From JADJOY01 sp016713535 [NCBI: Deltaproteobacteria bacterium] (GTDB lineage: Bacteria; JADJOY01), in assembly GCA_016713535.1 (NCBI GenBank), contig JADJOY010000061.1, positions 1 to 64,000 on the forward strand: a DNA stretch of 64,000 bases, in the 5' to 3' direction. Below the pieces are notes generated by a model that saw nothing but the letters and a program-made list of their open reading frames with translations, was not told where the DNA came from and searched no databases. The position numbers and the translations under genes are program-made. Positions 14,401 to 25,341 of the stretch are shown piece by piece. Positions within the stretch are counted from its first letter, which is position 1, and the number at the start of each line of letters is the position of its first letter.

Positions 14401-17400
14401 CCGTGGCGCGCTGGACCAGCCTCCCGACCGAGCTCGCGGGCTCGCGGCTGCCGTCGCCCGACGACGCGCGCCTGCTGCGGCTCATCGCGCGCCGCACGTG
14501 GCGCTACTTCGAGACGTTCGTGACCTCCGGCGACCACATGCTGCCGCCCGACAACTTCCAGGAGGACCCGGCACCGGTGGTGGCGCACCGCACCTCGCCG
14601 ACGAACGTGGGTCTCTACCTGCTGGCGCGGGTCGCCGCGCGCGACTTCGGCTGGGTCGGCACGGACGAGACCGTCGAGCGGCTCGAGGCCACGCTCGCGA
14701 CGCTCGGTCGGATGGAGCGCTGTCGCGGGCACTTCCTCAACTGGTACGACACCCGCGACCTGCGCCCGCTCGACCCGCGCTACGTGTCCACCGTGGACAG
14801 CGGCAACCTCGCCGGGCACCTCGTGGCGCTCGCGAACGCGTGCCGCGAGGTCGCCGCCCAGCCACTGGTGAGCCCCGAGTGGGCCGCCGGGCTCGGTGAC
14901 GCGGTGGCGCTGATCCGCGAGGCGGTCCGCGAGGGCGTCGGCGAGCGGCGCACCGCGACCGTGATGCGCTCCCAGCTCGGTGCGGCGCTCGCGCTGCTCG
15001 ATGTGGCGCTCGCCGACCCACCCGCGACGCCGAGCGCCGTGGCGACGCGGCTGCGCGAGCTCGCCGTGCACGCCGACACCTTGACGGACATCGTCCGCGG
15101 CGCCGGCGACACCGCCGACGATGGCGCCGCCGGCGGCGATCCGGCGGTGCTGGTCTGGGTCGAGGCGTTCGCGGCCTCGGTGCGAAGCCACGCTCGCGAC
15201 CTGGCGCTGCTCGCGCCGTGGACCTCGTCGGTCGCTCGCGACCCGACCGATCCGCTCGAGGTGCTCCTCGAGACGACGCCGAGCCTGGGAGCCCTCCTGG
15301 AACGCTGCGAGCAGGCGGTCGCGTTGCTCGCCGAGCGCGACGCGAGCCCGGCGCGGGACGGGCTCACGGCCGAGTCGCTGGCGGGCGCGGCGGGCGCGGC
15401 GCGTGCCCTCGTGGCGCGGTCGGCGGCGCTCGCGGAGGCGGCGGACGGGTTCGCGCGCGCCATGGAGTTCGGCTTCCTCCTCGATGAGTCGCGCGAGCTG
15501 CTCTCGATCGGCTACCGCGTCGACGACGGCACCCTCGACCCGAGCTGCTACGACCTGCTCGCGTCCGAGGCGCGCCTCGCGAGCTTCATCGCGATCGCCA
15601 AGGGCGACGTCCCGGCGCGCCACTGGTTCCGCCTCGGCCGCCGCTTGAGCCCCGTCGAGGGCGGCGCGGCGCTCGTCTCGTGGTCCGGCTCGATGTTCGA
15701 GTACCTGATGCCCTCGCTGGTGATGCGCGCGCCGGACGGCAGCTTGCTCGAGCACACCAGCCGCCTCGTCGTGCGCCGGCAGACGAAGTACGGCGCCGAG
15801 CTGGGGCTGCCGTGGGGGATCTCCGAGGCGGCGTACAACGCGCGCGACCTCGAGCTCACCTACCAGTACTCGAACTTCGGCATCCCGGGGCTCGGTCTCA
15901 AGCGTGGCCTCGGCGAGGACGCCGTGGTCGCGCCGTACGCGACGGCGCTCGCGGCGATGGTGAGCCCGCACGCCGCGGCGGTGAACTTCGCGCGCCTCGG
16001 CGAGGCCGGCGGGCTGGGCCGCTATGGCTACTACGAGGCGCTCGACTACACCCGCCGCCGGCTCCCCGAAGGCCAGACGGTCGCGGTGGTGCGCGCGTAC
16101 ATGGCTCACCATCAGGGGATGACCCTCGTGGCGATCGCCAACGCGCTGCAGGGTGGCGCGATGCGCGCCCGCTTCCACGCCGAGCCCATCGTGCAGGCGA
16201 CCGAGCTGCTGCTGCAGGAGCGCGTCCCCGCGAGGTCGTGGTGCGGCGCGAGCGGGCACAGCCGAACGACTCGGCGGCTCCCGCGCGCGGGCTGATCCCG
16301 CCCACGAGCCGGCGCTTCCACTCGCCGCACCAGCCGGTGCCGCGGACCCACCTGCTCTCGAACGGCCGCTACGCGGTGATGGTCACCAGCGCCGGCGCCG
16401 GCTACAGCCGCTGGCTCGACCTCGCGGTGACGCGCTGGCGCGAGGACGCGACCGAGGACGGCTGGGGGTCGTTCATCTACCTGCGCGACACGGCGAGCGG
16501 TGAGGTGTGGTCGGCCGGATACCAGCCGATGGGAGTCGAGCCCGACTCCTACGAGGTCGACTTCGTGGAGAACGGCGCCGAGATCCGGCGCGTCGACGGC
16601 ACGCTGACCACCCACCTCGAGGTGGCGGTCTCGCCCGAGGACGACGGCGAGGTGCGCCGCGTCTCGATCACCAACTCGGGCTCGCGTCCGCGCGAGATCG
16701 AGGTCACCTCGTATGCCGAGCTGGTGCTCGCGCCGGCCGCGGCCGACGCCGCGCACCCGGCGTTCTCGAAGCTCTTCGTCCAGACCGAGCTCGTCGCCGG
16801 GGAGGGCGTGCTGCTCGCCACGCGCCGCACCCGCTCGCCGGCGGAGCGCACCGTGTGGGCGGCGCACCTGGCGGTGGTCGAAGGAGAGTCGGTGGGCGAG
16901 CCGCAGCGCGAGACCGATCGGGCGCGGTTCGTGGGGCGCGGGCGCACCCTGCGCACGCCCGCGGCGGTGCTCGACGGCGAGGCGCTCGCGGGGACCACGG
17001 GCACGGTCCTCGACCCGATCTTCAGCCTCCGCCGCCGGGTGCGCATCGCCCCCGGCACGACCGCGCGGGTCGCGTTCTGGACGCTCGTCGCGGGCTCGCG
17101 TGGCGAGGCCCTGGACCTCGCCGACAAGCACCACGAGGCCGCCGCCTTCGAGCGCGCCACGACCCTCGCCTGGACCCAGGCGCAGGTGCAGCTCCACCAC
17201 CTCGGCGTGACCCCCGACGAGGCTCACCTCTTCCAGCGACTCGCGAACCACGTCCTCTATGCCGATCCGGGCCTGAGACCGGCGACCGAGACGCTGGCGC
17301 GCAACGAGCTCGGGCCGGCGAGCCTGTGGCCGTACGGCATCTCCGGCGATTTGCCGATCGTGCTGGTGCGGATCGACGACCCCGAGGACCTGCACCTGGT

Positions 17401-20186
17401 GCGTCAGGTCCTCCAGGCCCACCGCTACTTCCGGATGAAGCAGCTCGCCGTCGACGTGGTGATTCTCAACGAGCGCGCGCCGTCCTACACCCAGGACCTG
17501 CAAGGCGCGCTCGAGGCCGCCGCGCGCACCAGCCACGCGAGCACGACACCCGAGGGCGACGGCGCGCGCGGGAACGTGTTCCTGCTGCGCGCCGAGCTCG
17601 TCACGCCGGAGGTGCGCCGGCTGCTGGCGGTGGTCGCGCGAGCGCGCCTGCTGAGCCGCCGCGGCAGCCTCTCCGAGCAGCTCGAGTCGCTCGCGCCGAG
17701 CGAGGCGGTGGTGCCGCGCCGGCCCCCACCGCAGCGCGGCGCGCCGTCGTCTCGAGGTGGCCGCACCCAGGCTCGAGCTCCGAGTTCTGGAACGGCCTCG
17801 GCGGCTTCGCCGATTCGGGTCGCGAGTACGTGACGGTGCTGGGCGCCGGGCAGGAGACGCCGGCGCCGTGGGTCAACGTGATTGCGAACCCCACGTTCGG
17901 CTGTCAGGTTTCGGCGGACGGGGGCGGCTACACGTGGTCGCTCGACAGCCGCGAGAACCAGCTCAGCCCGTGGGCGAACGACCCGGTGATCAACCGCCCG
18001 GGCGAGGCGCTCTACGTCCGCGACGAGGGCAGCGGCGATCTGTGGTGCCCGACCGCGCTGCCGGTCCGTAACGAGGCCGGCAGCTACGTGTGCCGTCACG
18101 GCCAGGGCTACAGCCGCTTCGAGCACGCCTCCGACGGCATCGCCCTCGAGCTGCTCGTCTACGTCCCGCTCGGCGACGCCGTGAAGGTCTCGCGCCTCAC
18201 CATCCGCAACCGCTCGGACCGGTCCCGCCGGCTGTCGGTGACCGCCTACGTCGAGTGGGTGCTGGGAAGCGCGCGGTCGGCCTCGGCGCCGTTCGTCGTC
18301 ACCGAGATCGACCCCGGCACGGCCGCGCTGCTGGCGCGCAACCCGTGGCGGGCCGAGCTCGAGGCGGGGTGGCGTTCAGCGATCTGGGCGGGAAGCAGAG
18401 CGCCTGGAGCGGCGCCCGAGCCGAGTTCCTGGGACGCCACGGCACGCTTGCCGAGCCGGCGGTGCTGGCCCAGGGCCGGGTGCTCTCGGGGCGGGTCGGC
18501 GCCGGGCTCGACCCGTGCGGCGCGCTCCAGACCCGCCTCGAGCTCGGCCCCCACGCCGAGGCCGAAGTGGTGTGGTTCCTCGGCGAGGCGGAGTCGAAGG
18601 AGCAGGCGAGTGCGCTGGTGAAGCGCTGCCGCGGTCTCGACCACGACGCCGCGCTGCGCGACGTCATCCGACACTGGGACCGGGTGCTGGGCGCGATCGA
18701 GGTCCGGACGCCGGATCGTGCGATGGACCTGATGCTCAACCGCTGGCTCGTGTACCAGACGCTCGCGTGCAGGATCTGGGCGCGCTCGGGCTTCTACCAG
18801 GCGAGCGGTGCGTACGGATTCCGCGATCAGCTCCAGGACGTGATGGCGCTGCTCGCCGCCGAGCCGTCGCTGGCGCGCGAGCACCTGCTGCGCGCCGCCG
18901 CGCGCCAGTTCGTCGAGGGCGACGTCCAGCACTGGTGGCTGCCGCTCACCGGCAAAGGAGTGCGGACCCGGATCTCGGACGACCTGGTGTGGCTCCCGCA
19001 CTCGATCGCGCACTACGTGGAGGCGACCGCCGACAGCGGCGTGCTCGACGAGCCGGTGGCGCTGCTCGAGGCGCCGCCGCTCGCGCCCGGCGAGCACGAC
19101 CGCTTCTTCGCGCCCGCCGTCTCCGAGGAGCGCGTGACGCTCTTCGAGCACGGCGCGCGGGCGCTCGACCGCAGCCTGGCGGTCGGCGCCCACGGCTTGC
19201 CGCTCATCGGTGGCGGCGACTGGAACGACGGCATGAACCGGGTGGGCGAGGGCGGGCGTGGCGAGAGTGTCTGGCTCGCGTGGTTCCTGCACGCGGCGCT
19301 GACCGGCTACGCGCCGCTGGCCGAGGCCCGCGGCGAGGTCGAGCGCGCGCGGGTGTGGCGCGAGCACGCGCGCGCGCTGGCGAGCGCCGTCGAGACGCAG
19401 TCGTGGGACGGGGAGTGGTACCGGCGTGGCTACTTCGACGACGGTGCGCCGCTCGGCTCGGCCGCGAGCGACGAGTGCAAGATCGACTCGATCGCGCAGT
19501 CGTGGGCGGTGATCTCGGGCGCCGGCGATCGCGAGCGCAGCGCGCGCGCCATGGCGGCGGTGAACGAGCGCCTGGTGCGCCGCGACGATCGCTTGATCCA
19601 GCTCTTCGCGCCGCCCTTCGAGAACAGTCCGCACGATCCCGGCTACATCCAGGGCTACCCCGCGGGGATCCGCGAGAACGGCGGGCAATACACCCACGCG
19701 GCGGCGTGGGTCGTGGTCGCGGCGGCCACGCTCGGCGACGGCGACCTGGCGAGCGAGCTCTTCGGGGTGCTGAACCCGATCTCCCACGCGAGCTCACGCG
19801 CCGCGATCCGCCGCTACAAGGTCGAGCCCTACGTCGCGTGCGCCGATCTCTACTCCACCCGGCCGCACGTGGGGCGGGGCGGCTGGACCTGGTACACGGG
19901 CTCGGCGGGGTGGCTCTACCGGGCCGGCCTCGAGTCGATCCTCGGCTTCCGGTTGCGCGGCGCCACCTTGCAGATCGAGCCGTGCATCCCGAAGCGCTGG
20001 AGCGGCTTCGAGATCGTGTACCGCTACCGCTCGGCGCGCTACGACATCGTGGTCGAGAACCCCCACCACGTGAGCCGCGGCGTGGCGCAGGTCGAGGTGG
20101 GCGGCGTGCTCACGGCCACCACCGAGGCGCGCATCGCGCTCGTCGACGACGGGGCGACGCACCGCGTCCGGGTGGTGCTCGGATGA
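11433..20186 (+). CDS. ndvB: Cyclic beta-1,2-glucan synthase (NdvB/ChvB family), three frameshifts
   Basis: This giant inner-membrane enzyme polymerises UDP-glucose into cyclic beta-1,2-glucan of the periplasm. The full span encodes about 2917 aa, close to the ~2800 aa of NdvB/ChvB. The GT84 part has DSDTRLPRG (~residue 635), SHDLLEG and QHRWARGDWQ, flanked by hydrophobic helices; then come a glycoamylase-like domain and a GH94-type phosphorylase domain with GGGDWNDGMN. The reading frame changes near 16228 (one base missing), between about 17700 and 17750, and near 18370, after which the expected protein resumes each time and ends at TGA 20184-20186. Because conservation continues across all three breaks, sequence errors are more likely than gene decay, but that is inference. 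It is translationally coupled to the small gene upstream. Confidence 0.85.
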
Positions 20187-20302
20187 GCGGCGGGCGGCGA
20201 GGGACGATTCGTGATTTCACCGAAAACCGGGCATGTTGTCCATTCCACCAAACATCCAGGCGCAGCCTCGTGGTCCTCGGCGTCTCGGACGAGGAGCACC
20301 CG

Positions 20303-20740
20303 ATGAAGGTCGGCGCCGAAATCGAGTCCACGTGCAGGAACTGCGGGGTGCAGCCTCACACCGTGGTGGCCTTGCCCAATCCGTCCACGGCGAACGTCGC
20401 GTGCAAGACGTGCGGCGCCGAGCAGCACTATCTCGCCGCGGAGGGGCGGGTGGTCGCCCCGATCATCTCGGTGAATTCCTCCGGGAAGGTCCGCCCCACG
20501 CCCCGCAAGCCGAAGAAGCCCGCGCCCGTGTGGCACGCGGACCAGTCCGCGGTCGGTGCGGTGCTGTCGCGCCCGGTCCGACCGTACGACGTCGGCGGGA
20601 GCTACCGGATCGGTGACCGGATCGAGCACCGTACCTACGGTCTGGGTGTGGTCGACGCGATCATCGACCCGCACAAGATGCAGGTGTTCTTCCCCAGCGG
20701 ACATCGCACCATGACTCAGCACCGCCCCGTGGCGGGCTGA
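20303..20740 (+). CDS. Zinc-ribbon protein with C-terminal beta-barrel motif
   Basis: The product is 145 aa from the ATG at 20303, preceded by GAGGAG. Two CxxC pairs (CRNC and CKTC, about residues 12-40) form a probable zinc ribbon. After a basic linker, the C-terminal ~50 residues (IGDRIEHRTYGLGVVDAI) resemble the small beta-barrel found in CarD/TRCF-like and KOW-type domains, which contact RNA polymerase or nucleic acid. I cannot name the family; a transcription or RNA-related role is plausible. It stands alone after the glucan synthase. Confidence 0.65.
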   Translation: MKVGAEIESTCRNCGVQPHTVVALPNPSTANVACKTCGAEQHYLAAEGRVVAPIISVNSSGKVRPTPRKPKKPAPVWHADQSAVGAVLSRPVRPYDVGGSYRIGDRIEHRTYGLGVVDAIIDPHKMQVFFPSGHRTMTQHRPVAG

Positions 20741-20831
20741 CGGAAGCGCCGGCGCGGCGTGCAGCCGAGGCTCCGCGCCGCACACCCTCGATGACGGGAA
20801 GGGACGACCTCCGTCGAGCAGGAACGATCCC

Positions 20832-20999
20832 ATGGTGGTCTACTCGTTGATCTCTGCAGCGCTCACGTTGGTCATCCTGACGTTCGTCGCGATCCGTGTG
20901 CTCGGACACGGCGACGTTCCGTATTTCGCGCCCCATCGGCGCGTGCCCGTCGCGGTGCCGAGCGACCCGCTCGATCGGCCGCGCCGCCGTCGCGTCTGA
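20832..20999 (+). CDS. Small membrane protein, 55 aa
   Basis: The frame starts at ATG 20832, with AGGAAC about eight bases upstream. The N-terminal 25 residues form one hydrophobic helix (VVYSLISAALTLVILTFVAI), followed by a short soluble tail rich in proline and arginine. A single-pass inner-membrane microprotein is likely; I recognise no homologue. Confidence 0.5.
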   Translation: MVVYSLISAALTLVILTFVAIRVLGHGDVPYFAPHRRVPVAVPSDPLDRPRRRRV

Positions 21000-21076
21000 A
21001 CGGCGCCGCTTGCCGACGCTCCGTCGCTTCGCCTGGGCTGGTCGGCGACGGAGCGCCGACGCTCCAGGCCGGTCGG

Positions 21077-21099
21077 CGGAGGGGCGCGCGTCGCGCGCC
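21077..21099 (+). repeat. Single REP-like hairpin, 166-bp family variant
   Basis: GGAG at 21077-21080 is followed by GGGCGCGCG / CGCGCGCCC with a one-base loop and then by the same ggcgatacgac flank seen in the 166-bp array. Compared with the array stem GGGCACGCG / CGCGTGCCC, both strands of one base pair have changed, so pairing is kept. The surrounding 21000-21268 has further GC dyads but no gene that I can support. Confidence 0.7.
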
Positions 21100-21268
21100 C
21101 GGCGATACGACGAGAACTCGGCGGCGGCACGCGCGTCGATCGCTGTACGATCCGTAGCGGGATCGAGCCGGGTGCCCGCGCGAGCGCTCGTGCCCGTCGC
21201 CGGGCACGCAGGCGCGTGCCCGACCGTCGCCGTGCGCGACCTCGGTCTGGACCGCGCGCCCGGGCTCG

Positions 21269-21631
21269 CTATTCCGGCGCGTGACACACGGCTTCGATGT
21301 TGTGGCCGTCGGGATCGAACACGAACGCACCGTAGTAGCTGGGGTGGTACTGCGGCCTGAGCCCCGGCTTGCCGTTGTCACGACCGCCCGCCGTGATCGC
21401 CGCGGCGTGGAACGCGTCCACGGTCTTGCGGTCCGCGCTCGCGAACGCGATGTGCAGCCCGGTGACCGGCGCGCCCTCGCTGAGCCAGAAGTCGGGCTTC
21501 CCGCCGGCGCCCAGCCCCACCACGCCCGGGAACTCCATGATCACGCCGTAACCGAGCGGCGCCAGCGCCTGCACGTAGAACGCCTTCGACGCCGCCAGAT
21601 CCTTCACCGCGAATCCCAGGTGGTCGATCAT
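21269..21631 (-). CDS. VOC/glyoxalase family protein
   Basis: The product is 120 aa, the usual length of a single-domain vicinal oxygen chelate protein. It begins MIDHLGFAVKDLAAS and contains the typical second half YGAFVFDPDGHNIEAVCH, in which His and Glu provide metal ligands. The ATG at 21631 has GGAG at good spacing, which is why I prefer it over upstream in-frame codons. The family includes glyoxalase I, dioxygenases and resistance proteins; the substrate cannot be told. It is divergent from aguA. Confidence 0.8.
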   Translation of the reverse strand: MIDHLGFAVKDLAASKAFYVQALAPLGYGVIMEFPGVVGLGAGGKPDFWLSEGAPVTGLHIAFASADRKTVDAFHAAAITAGGRDNGKPGLRPQYHPSYYGAFVFDPDGHNIEAVCHAPE

Positions 21632-21797
21632 GTCGATTCTCCGTGTCGTGTCGTGGGGTGCCGGTGCGATCGGCAGACCGCCAGGTTGCCACGCGGGGGT
21701 CGGACCGGGAACCGGAGCGAGACCCCGTCCCGGGCTTGCTCGGTGAGGGGGTTGCGGCCAGCTTGTGCGTCCTTTTCCTGTGGGGCGGGTGGGCACC

Positions 21798-22857
21798 GTG
21801 ATCGAGCGCGATGGGATGATTCCGGAGTGGGCGCCGCAGAGCGGCGTGATGGTCACGTGGCCCCACGACCAGACCGACTGGCGTGACGATCTGCCCAACG
21901 TCGACGCGTGCTTCGCGCGCATCGCCCGCGAGGTCACGCGCCGCGAGGTGCTGATCGCCGTGTGCCGCGACGCCGAGCACGTCGAGCTGGTGCGGGCGCT
22001 GGTGACGGCGGCGGGCGGCGATCCCCACCGGCTGGTGTGCCCGATCGCGCCGTCGAACGACACCTGGGCCCGCGACCACGGCCCGATCGCGGTGCGCCGC
22101 TACGGCGCGGTGCGGCTCTTGGACTTCCGCTTCAACGGCTGGGGCGGCAAGTACCCGGCCGACCTCGACGACCAGATCACCCGCCGCATCCATCACCAGG
22201 GGCCTTCGGCGGCAGCCTCCTCGAGCCGGTGGAGCTGGTGATGGAGGGGGCAGCCTGGAGGTGGACGGCCACGGCACGCTGCTCACCACCACGAGCTGCC
22301 TGCTCGCTCCCACCCGCAACCCGGGCATGGACAGGGCCACGCTCGAGGCGGCGCTCGTTGCTCACCTCGGCGTGAACCGCGTGCTCTGGCTCGAGCACGG
22401 GCACCTCGAGGGCGCCGACACCGACGCCCACATCGACACCCTCGCGCGCTTCACCGACCCGCACACGATCGCCTACCAGGCCTGCGACGACCCCGCCGAC
22501 TCCCACTACGAGCCGCTCGCCGCCATGGCCGAGGAGCTCGCCGCGCTGCGCGACTTCGAGGGCCGCGGCTACGAGCTCGAGCCGCTGCCCTGGCCGCGCG
22601 CGTCGTACGACGAGACGAGCGGGCGGCGCTTGCCGGCCACCTACGCCAACTTCCTGATCGTGAACGGCGCGGTGCTGGCGCCGACCTACGGTGGACCCGC
22701 CGACGAGCACGCGCGGGTGGTGCTGGGGCGCTGCTTCCCCGATCGCGACATCGTGCCGGTCGACTGCCGCCCGCTGATCCGGAACTTCGGTAGCCTGCAC
22801 TGCGTGACCATGCAGCTTCCGGCGGGGATCGTGCCGGATCGGAGCGTCGAGACATGA
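21798..22857 (+). CDS. aguA: Agmatine deiminase, one frameshift
   Basis: It hydrolyses agmatine to N-carbamoylputrescine plus ammonia (putrescine synthesis). Family motifs are clear: NDTWARDHGPI, HLEGADTDAHID, ANFLIVNGAVLAPTYG and GSLHCVTMQLP with the catalytic Cys. The frame breaks between about 22195 and 22250, in the conserved GGSLE region; both halves are intact, so a base error is likely. The start is GTG 21798 or ATG 21816. The stop overlaps the aguB start (ATGA), so the two genes form an operon. Confidence 0.85.
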
Positions 22858-23750
22858 CCACGCGCGCCCCCCGGCTCCCGATCGGCCTGGTCCAGCAGCC
22901 GTGCTCGGGCGATCGCGAGACGAACGTCGCGACCAGCATCGCCGGCATCCGCGAGGCCGCGCAGCGCGGTGCGCGGCTGGTGTGCCTGCCCGAGCTGCAC
23001 GCGGGGCCTTACTTCTGCCAGCGCGAGGACACCCGCGTCTTCGACCTCGCCGAGCCCATCCCGGGGCCGACCACCGAGCAGCTCGGCGCGGTGGCGCGCG
23101 AGCTCGGCGTGGTGGTGATCGCGTCGATCTTCGAGCGCCGCGCGGCCGGCCTCTACCACAACACCGCGGTGGTGCTGGAAGCCGACGGCTCGATCGCCGG
23201 GCGCTACCGCAAGATGCACATCCCCGACGACCCCGGGTACTACGAGAAGTTCTACTTCACGCCGGGCGACCTGGGCTTCGAGCCGATCGCCACGTCGGTC
23301 GGCAAGCTCGGCGTGCTGGTGTGCTGGGACCAGTGGTACCCGGAGGCGGCGCGGCTCATGGCGCTCGCGGGCGCCGAGGTGCTGCTCTACCCGACCGCGA
23401 TCGGCTGGTCCGCCGAGGACGACCCCGCCGACCAGCAGCGCCAGCGCGAGGCGTGGATCACGATCCAGCGCGCGCACGCGGTGGCGAACGGCGTGCCGGT
23501 GGTGGCGTGCAACCGCATCGGCTACGAGGAGGACCCCTCGGGCGCCACGCGCGGGCTCACGTTCTGGGGCTCGAGCTTCGTCGCCGGGCCGCAGGGCGAG
23601 CTCCTCGCGCAGGCGAGCACCGACGGCCACGAGGTGCTGGTCACCGAGGTCGACCTCGCCCACGGCGAGGACGTGCGCCGCATCTGGCCGTTCCTCCGCG
23701 ACCGCCGCATCGACGCCTACGCCGACCTCGTCAAGCGCTTCCGCGACTGA
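22854..23750 (+). CDS. aguB: N-carbamoylputrescine amidase
   Basis: This 298-aa nitrilase-superfamily enzyme converts N-carbamoylputrescine to putrescine, CO2 and ammonia. The catalytic triad is visible: Glu47 (LPELH), Lys120 (YRKMHIP) and Cys157 (LVCWDQWYPE). The length and the FYFTPGDLG and TAIGWSAED segments fit AguB well. It starts at an ATG that overlaps the stop of aguA, giving a complete two-step agmatine-to-putrescine pathway. Confidence 0.92.
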   Translation: MTTRAPRLPIGLVQQPCSGDRETNVATSIAGIREAAQRGARLVCLPELHAGPYFCQREDTRVFDLAEPIPGPTTEQLGAVARELGVVVIASIFERRAAGLYHNTAVVLEADGSIAGRYRKMHIPDDPGYYEKFYFTPGDLGFEPIATSVGKLGVLVCWDQWYPEAARLMALAGAEVLLYPTAIGWSAEDDPADQQRQREAWITIQRAHAVANGVPVVACNRIGYEEDPSGATRGLTFWGSSFVAGPQGELLAQASTDGHEVLVTEVDLAHGEDVRRIWPFLRDRRIDAYADLVKRFRD

Positions 23751-23767
23751 CGGCGGCGCGGCGCCCC

Positions 23768-23839
23768 GGACGGCCAGGAGGCCGTCCCTCCGAGGGAGGG
23801 GCGTGGCATTGGTTCGGAGGGCCCGCCTCCCGGCGGGCC
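23768..23839. repeat. Head-to-head REP-like hairpin pair
   Basis: Hairpin GGACGGCC / GGCCGTCC (loop agga) is followed by CTCC, and 28 bases later GGAG is followed by hairpin GGCCCGCC / GGCGGGCC (loop tccc). The two GGAG heads face each other, as in a BIME. The pair lies between aguB and the next gene and is closely related to the pair at 33269. Confidence 0.75.
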
Positions 23840-23862
23840 GCCGTGGTAAGGCTGGGCGCGCC

Positions 23863-24330
23863 ATGAAGCTCTGCCTCCGCGAGGCGACGACCCTCGCCGC
23901 CCCGCCCGAGGCGGTGTGGCGCGTGCTCGCCGAGCCGGCGCGGCGTGGCGAGTGGAACGACAAGATCGTGCGCGTCGAGCGGCGTCGGTCGGGGGCGCCG
24001 GTGGTCGGCGAGCGCTACCGGTTGCGCTACCGGCTCTCGGGCCGCGAGCGCGAGATGGAGGCCGAGGTCGTCGTCTGCGAGGCGCCGCGGCTGCTCGCGG
24101 TGCGCGAGCACGCGCCCGGTGACCCCGAGCGCGCGGTGGTCGTGACCTGGCGGCTCGACGCGGACGGGGCGGGGACCCGGATCAGCCAGGAGGTCGACGT
24201 CACGCGCGCGCCGATACCGGGCGTCGTGAAGCTGCTCATGTGGATCGTCTCGCGGACCGGAAAGCCGCGCGGAGCGACCGTGGTCGAGACCCTCGCCGAG
24301 CTGGTCCTGACCGAGCCCGACGGGCGTTGA
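23863..24330 (+). CDS. SRPBCC family protein
   Basis: The product is 155 aa from ATG 23863. It has the START/Bet v1-like layout: an N-terminal strand (LREATTLAAPPEAVWRVL), a WNDKIVRVE segment, central strands and a long C-terminal amphipathic helix. Members bind hydrophobic ligands or act as polyketide cyclases; the ligand is unknown. It converges on the lipoprotein gene with a 30-base gap. Confidence 0.7.
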   Translation: MKLCLREATTLAAPPEAVWRVLAEPARRGEWNDKIVRVERRRSGAPVVGERYRLRYRLSGREREMEAEVVVCEAPRLLAVREHAPGDPERAVVVTWRLDADGAGTRISQEVDVTRAPIPGVVKLLMWIVSRTGKPRGATVVETLAELVLTEPDGR

Positions 24331-24360
24331 GCCGACGTCCGGGCTGCGGCGCGAGTCGCT

Positions 24361-25341
24361 CTAGCGCGCCGGATCGATCATGCCCTGTGTGAGCGTGCCC
24401 GAGGACAGGTCGGCGGCGAAGCCGGCGCCGAGGAGGGCGTCGTCCCAGCGCCCGGTGCCGTGGAGGTGCTTGTCGAGCCACATGGTCGCGTACGCGGCGC
24501 TCAGGCGGTGCTGCTCGGCGTAGCTCGTGGTGGCGGGGCAATCGACCGGCACGAGGTCGAAGACGATGGGGCCGGCGGCGGTGGCGAGGCCCTCGTTGAT
24601 GTAACCGATGTGATTCCCGCCGTTGATCTCGAGGTACTGCTTGGCCGCGGGGACGGCGTCGTAGTAGCCGAGCGGGCCGTCGGCGGGCACCAGGCAGTCC
24701 TGCGAGCCGCGCTGGATCTGGGTCGGCGCCTCGATGCTTCCCGCCGCGGCGAGGGTCTCCGCGAAGAGGAAGGCACCGAGGTCGCTCCAGCCGGGCGCGA
24801 GCGCCACGATCGCCCGGAAGAGCGCGGGCTCGGTGCCGCCCTCCTCGAGCGCACCGGCGCCGCCCATCGAGAGCCCGATCGCCCCGAGGCGGCTCTCGTC
24901 CACGAGACCCGCGAGCGGGGACGCCGGGTCGGCGGACTCGGCGAGCAGCAGCCGCGCGCCGCCCGCGAAGCCCCGCGCCCACTCGGTGACGTCGGGGATG
25001 AAGGGCGTCGGCGGCGTGACGCCGAGCACCAGGTAGCCGTGACTCGCGAGGTGCTCCGAGTACCAGCTCATCATCGGCGCGGTGGCGAAGAAGCCGTTGA
25101 GGAGGACGATCGCCGGCCACGGCGCGGGGTTGCCGTCCGCGGCCGGGACGAACGCGGTGCTCGGATAGTCGCCCCAGTCGGGGTCGGTGAACGTGAACGA
25201 GGCGGTGGTGAAGCCGACGGGCCCCGGCGCGCCCGGGTCGGCGTCGACGAACGAGCGGCCGCCCGGTGCGCCGTCGCCGCCGCACGCGGCGGCGAGCGTG
25301 AACGCGAGCGCCAGCGCCGCGCGGGCGCCGGGACGGCTCAC
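24361..25341 (-). CDS. Secreted lipoprotein alpha/beta hydrolase (cutinase/dienelactone-hydrolase-like)
   Basis: The product is 326 aa from GTG 25341, which overlaps the stop of the gene upstream. A signal peptide ends in the lipobox LAAAC. The alpha/beta hydrolase nucleophile elbow is GLSMGG, with a likely acidic residue in GSQDCLVP and His in GGNHIGYI. The order and spacing resemble bacterial cutinase/PET-hydrolase-like polyesterases, but assigning that substrate would be a guess. It is the last gene of a three-gene minus-strand set of exported proteins. Confidence 0.75.
   Translation of the reverse strand: MSRPGARAALALAFTLAAACGGDGAPGGRSFVDADPGAPGPVGFTTASFTFTDPDWGDYPSTAFVPAADGNPAPWPAIVLLNGFFATAPMMSWYSEHLASHGYLVLGVTPPTPFIPDVTEWARGFAGGARLLLAESADPASPLAGLVDESRLGAIGLSMGGAGALEEGGTEPALFRAIVALAPGWSDLGAFLFAETLAAAGSIEAPTQIQRGSQDCLVPADGPLGYYDAVPAAKQYLEINGGNHIGYINEGLATAAGPIVFDLVPVDCPATTSYAEQHRLSAAYATMWLDKHLHGTGRWDDALLGAGFAADLSSGTLTQGMIDPAR

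Noticed and set aside
11601-16259. 1552-codon minus-strand frame opposite the glucan synthase
   Set aside because: Antisense shadow in GC-rich DNA; the plus strand has clear NdvB motifs throughout.
24361-25341. PET hydrolase (PETase)
   Set aside because: The catalytic elbow and layout are similar, but the diagnostic binding-cleft residues cannot be confirmed by eye, so I only call a cutinase-like hydrolase.
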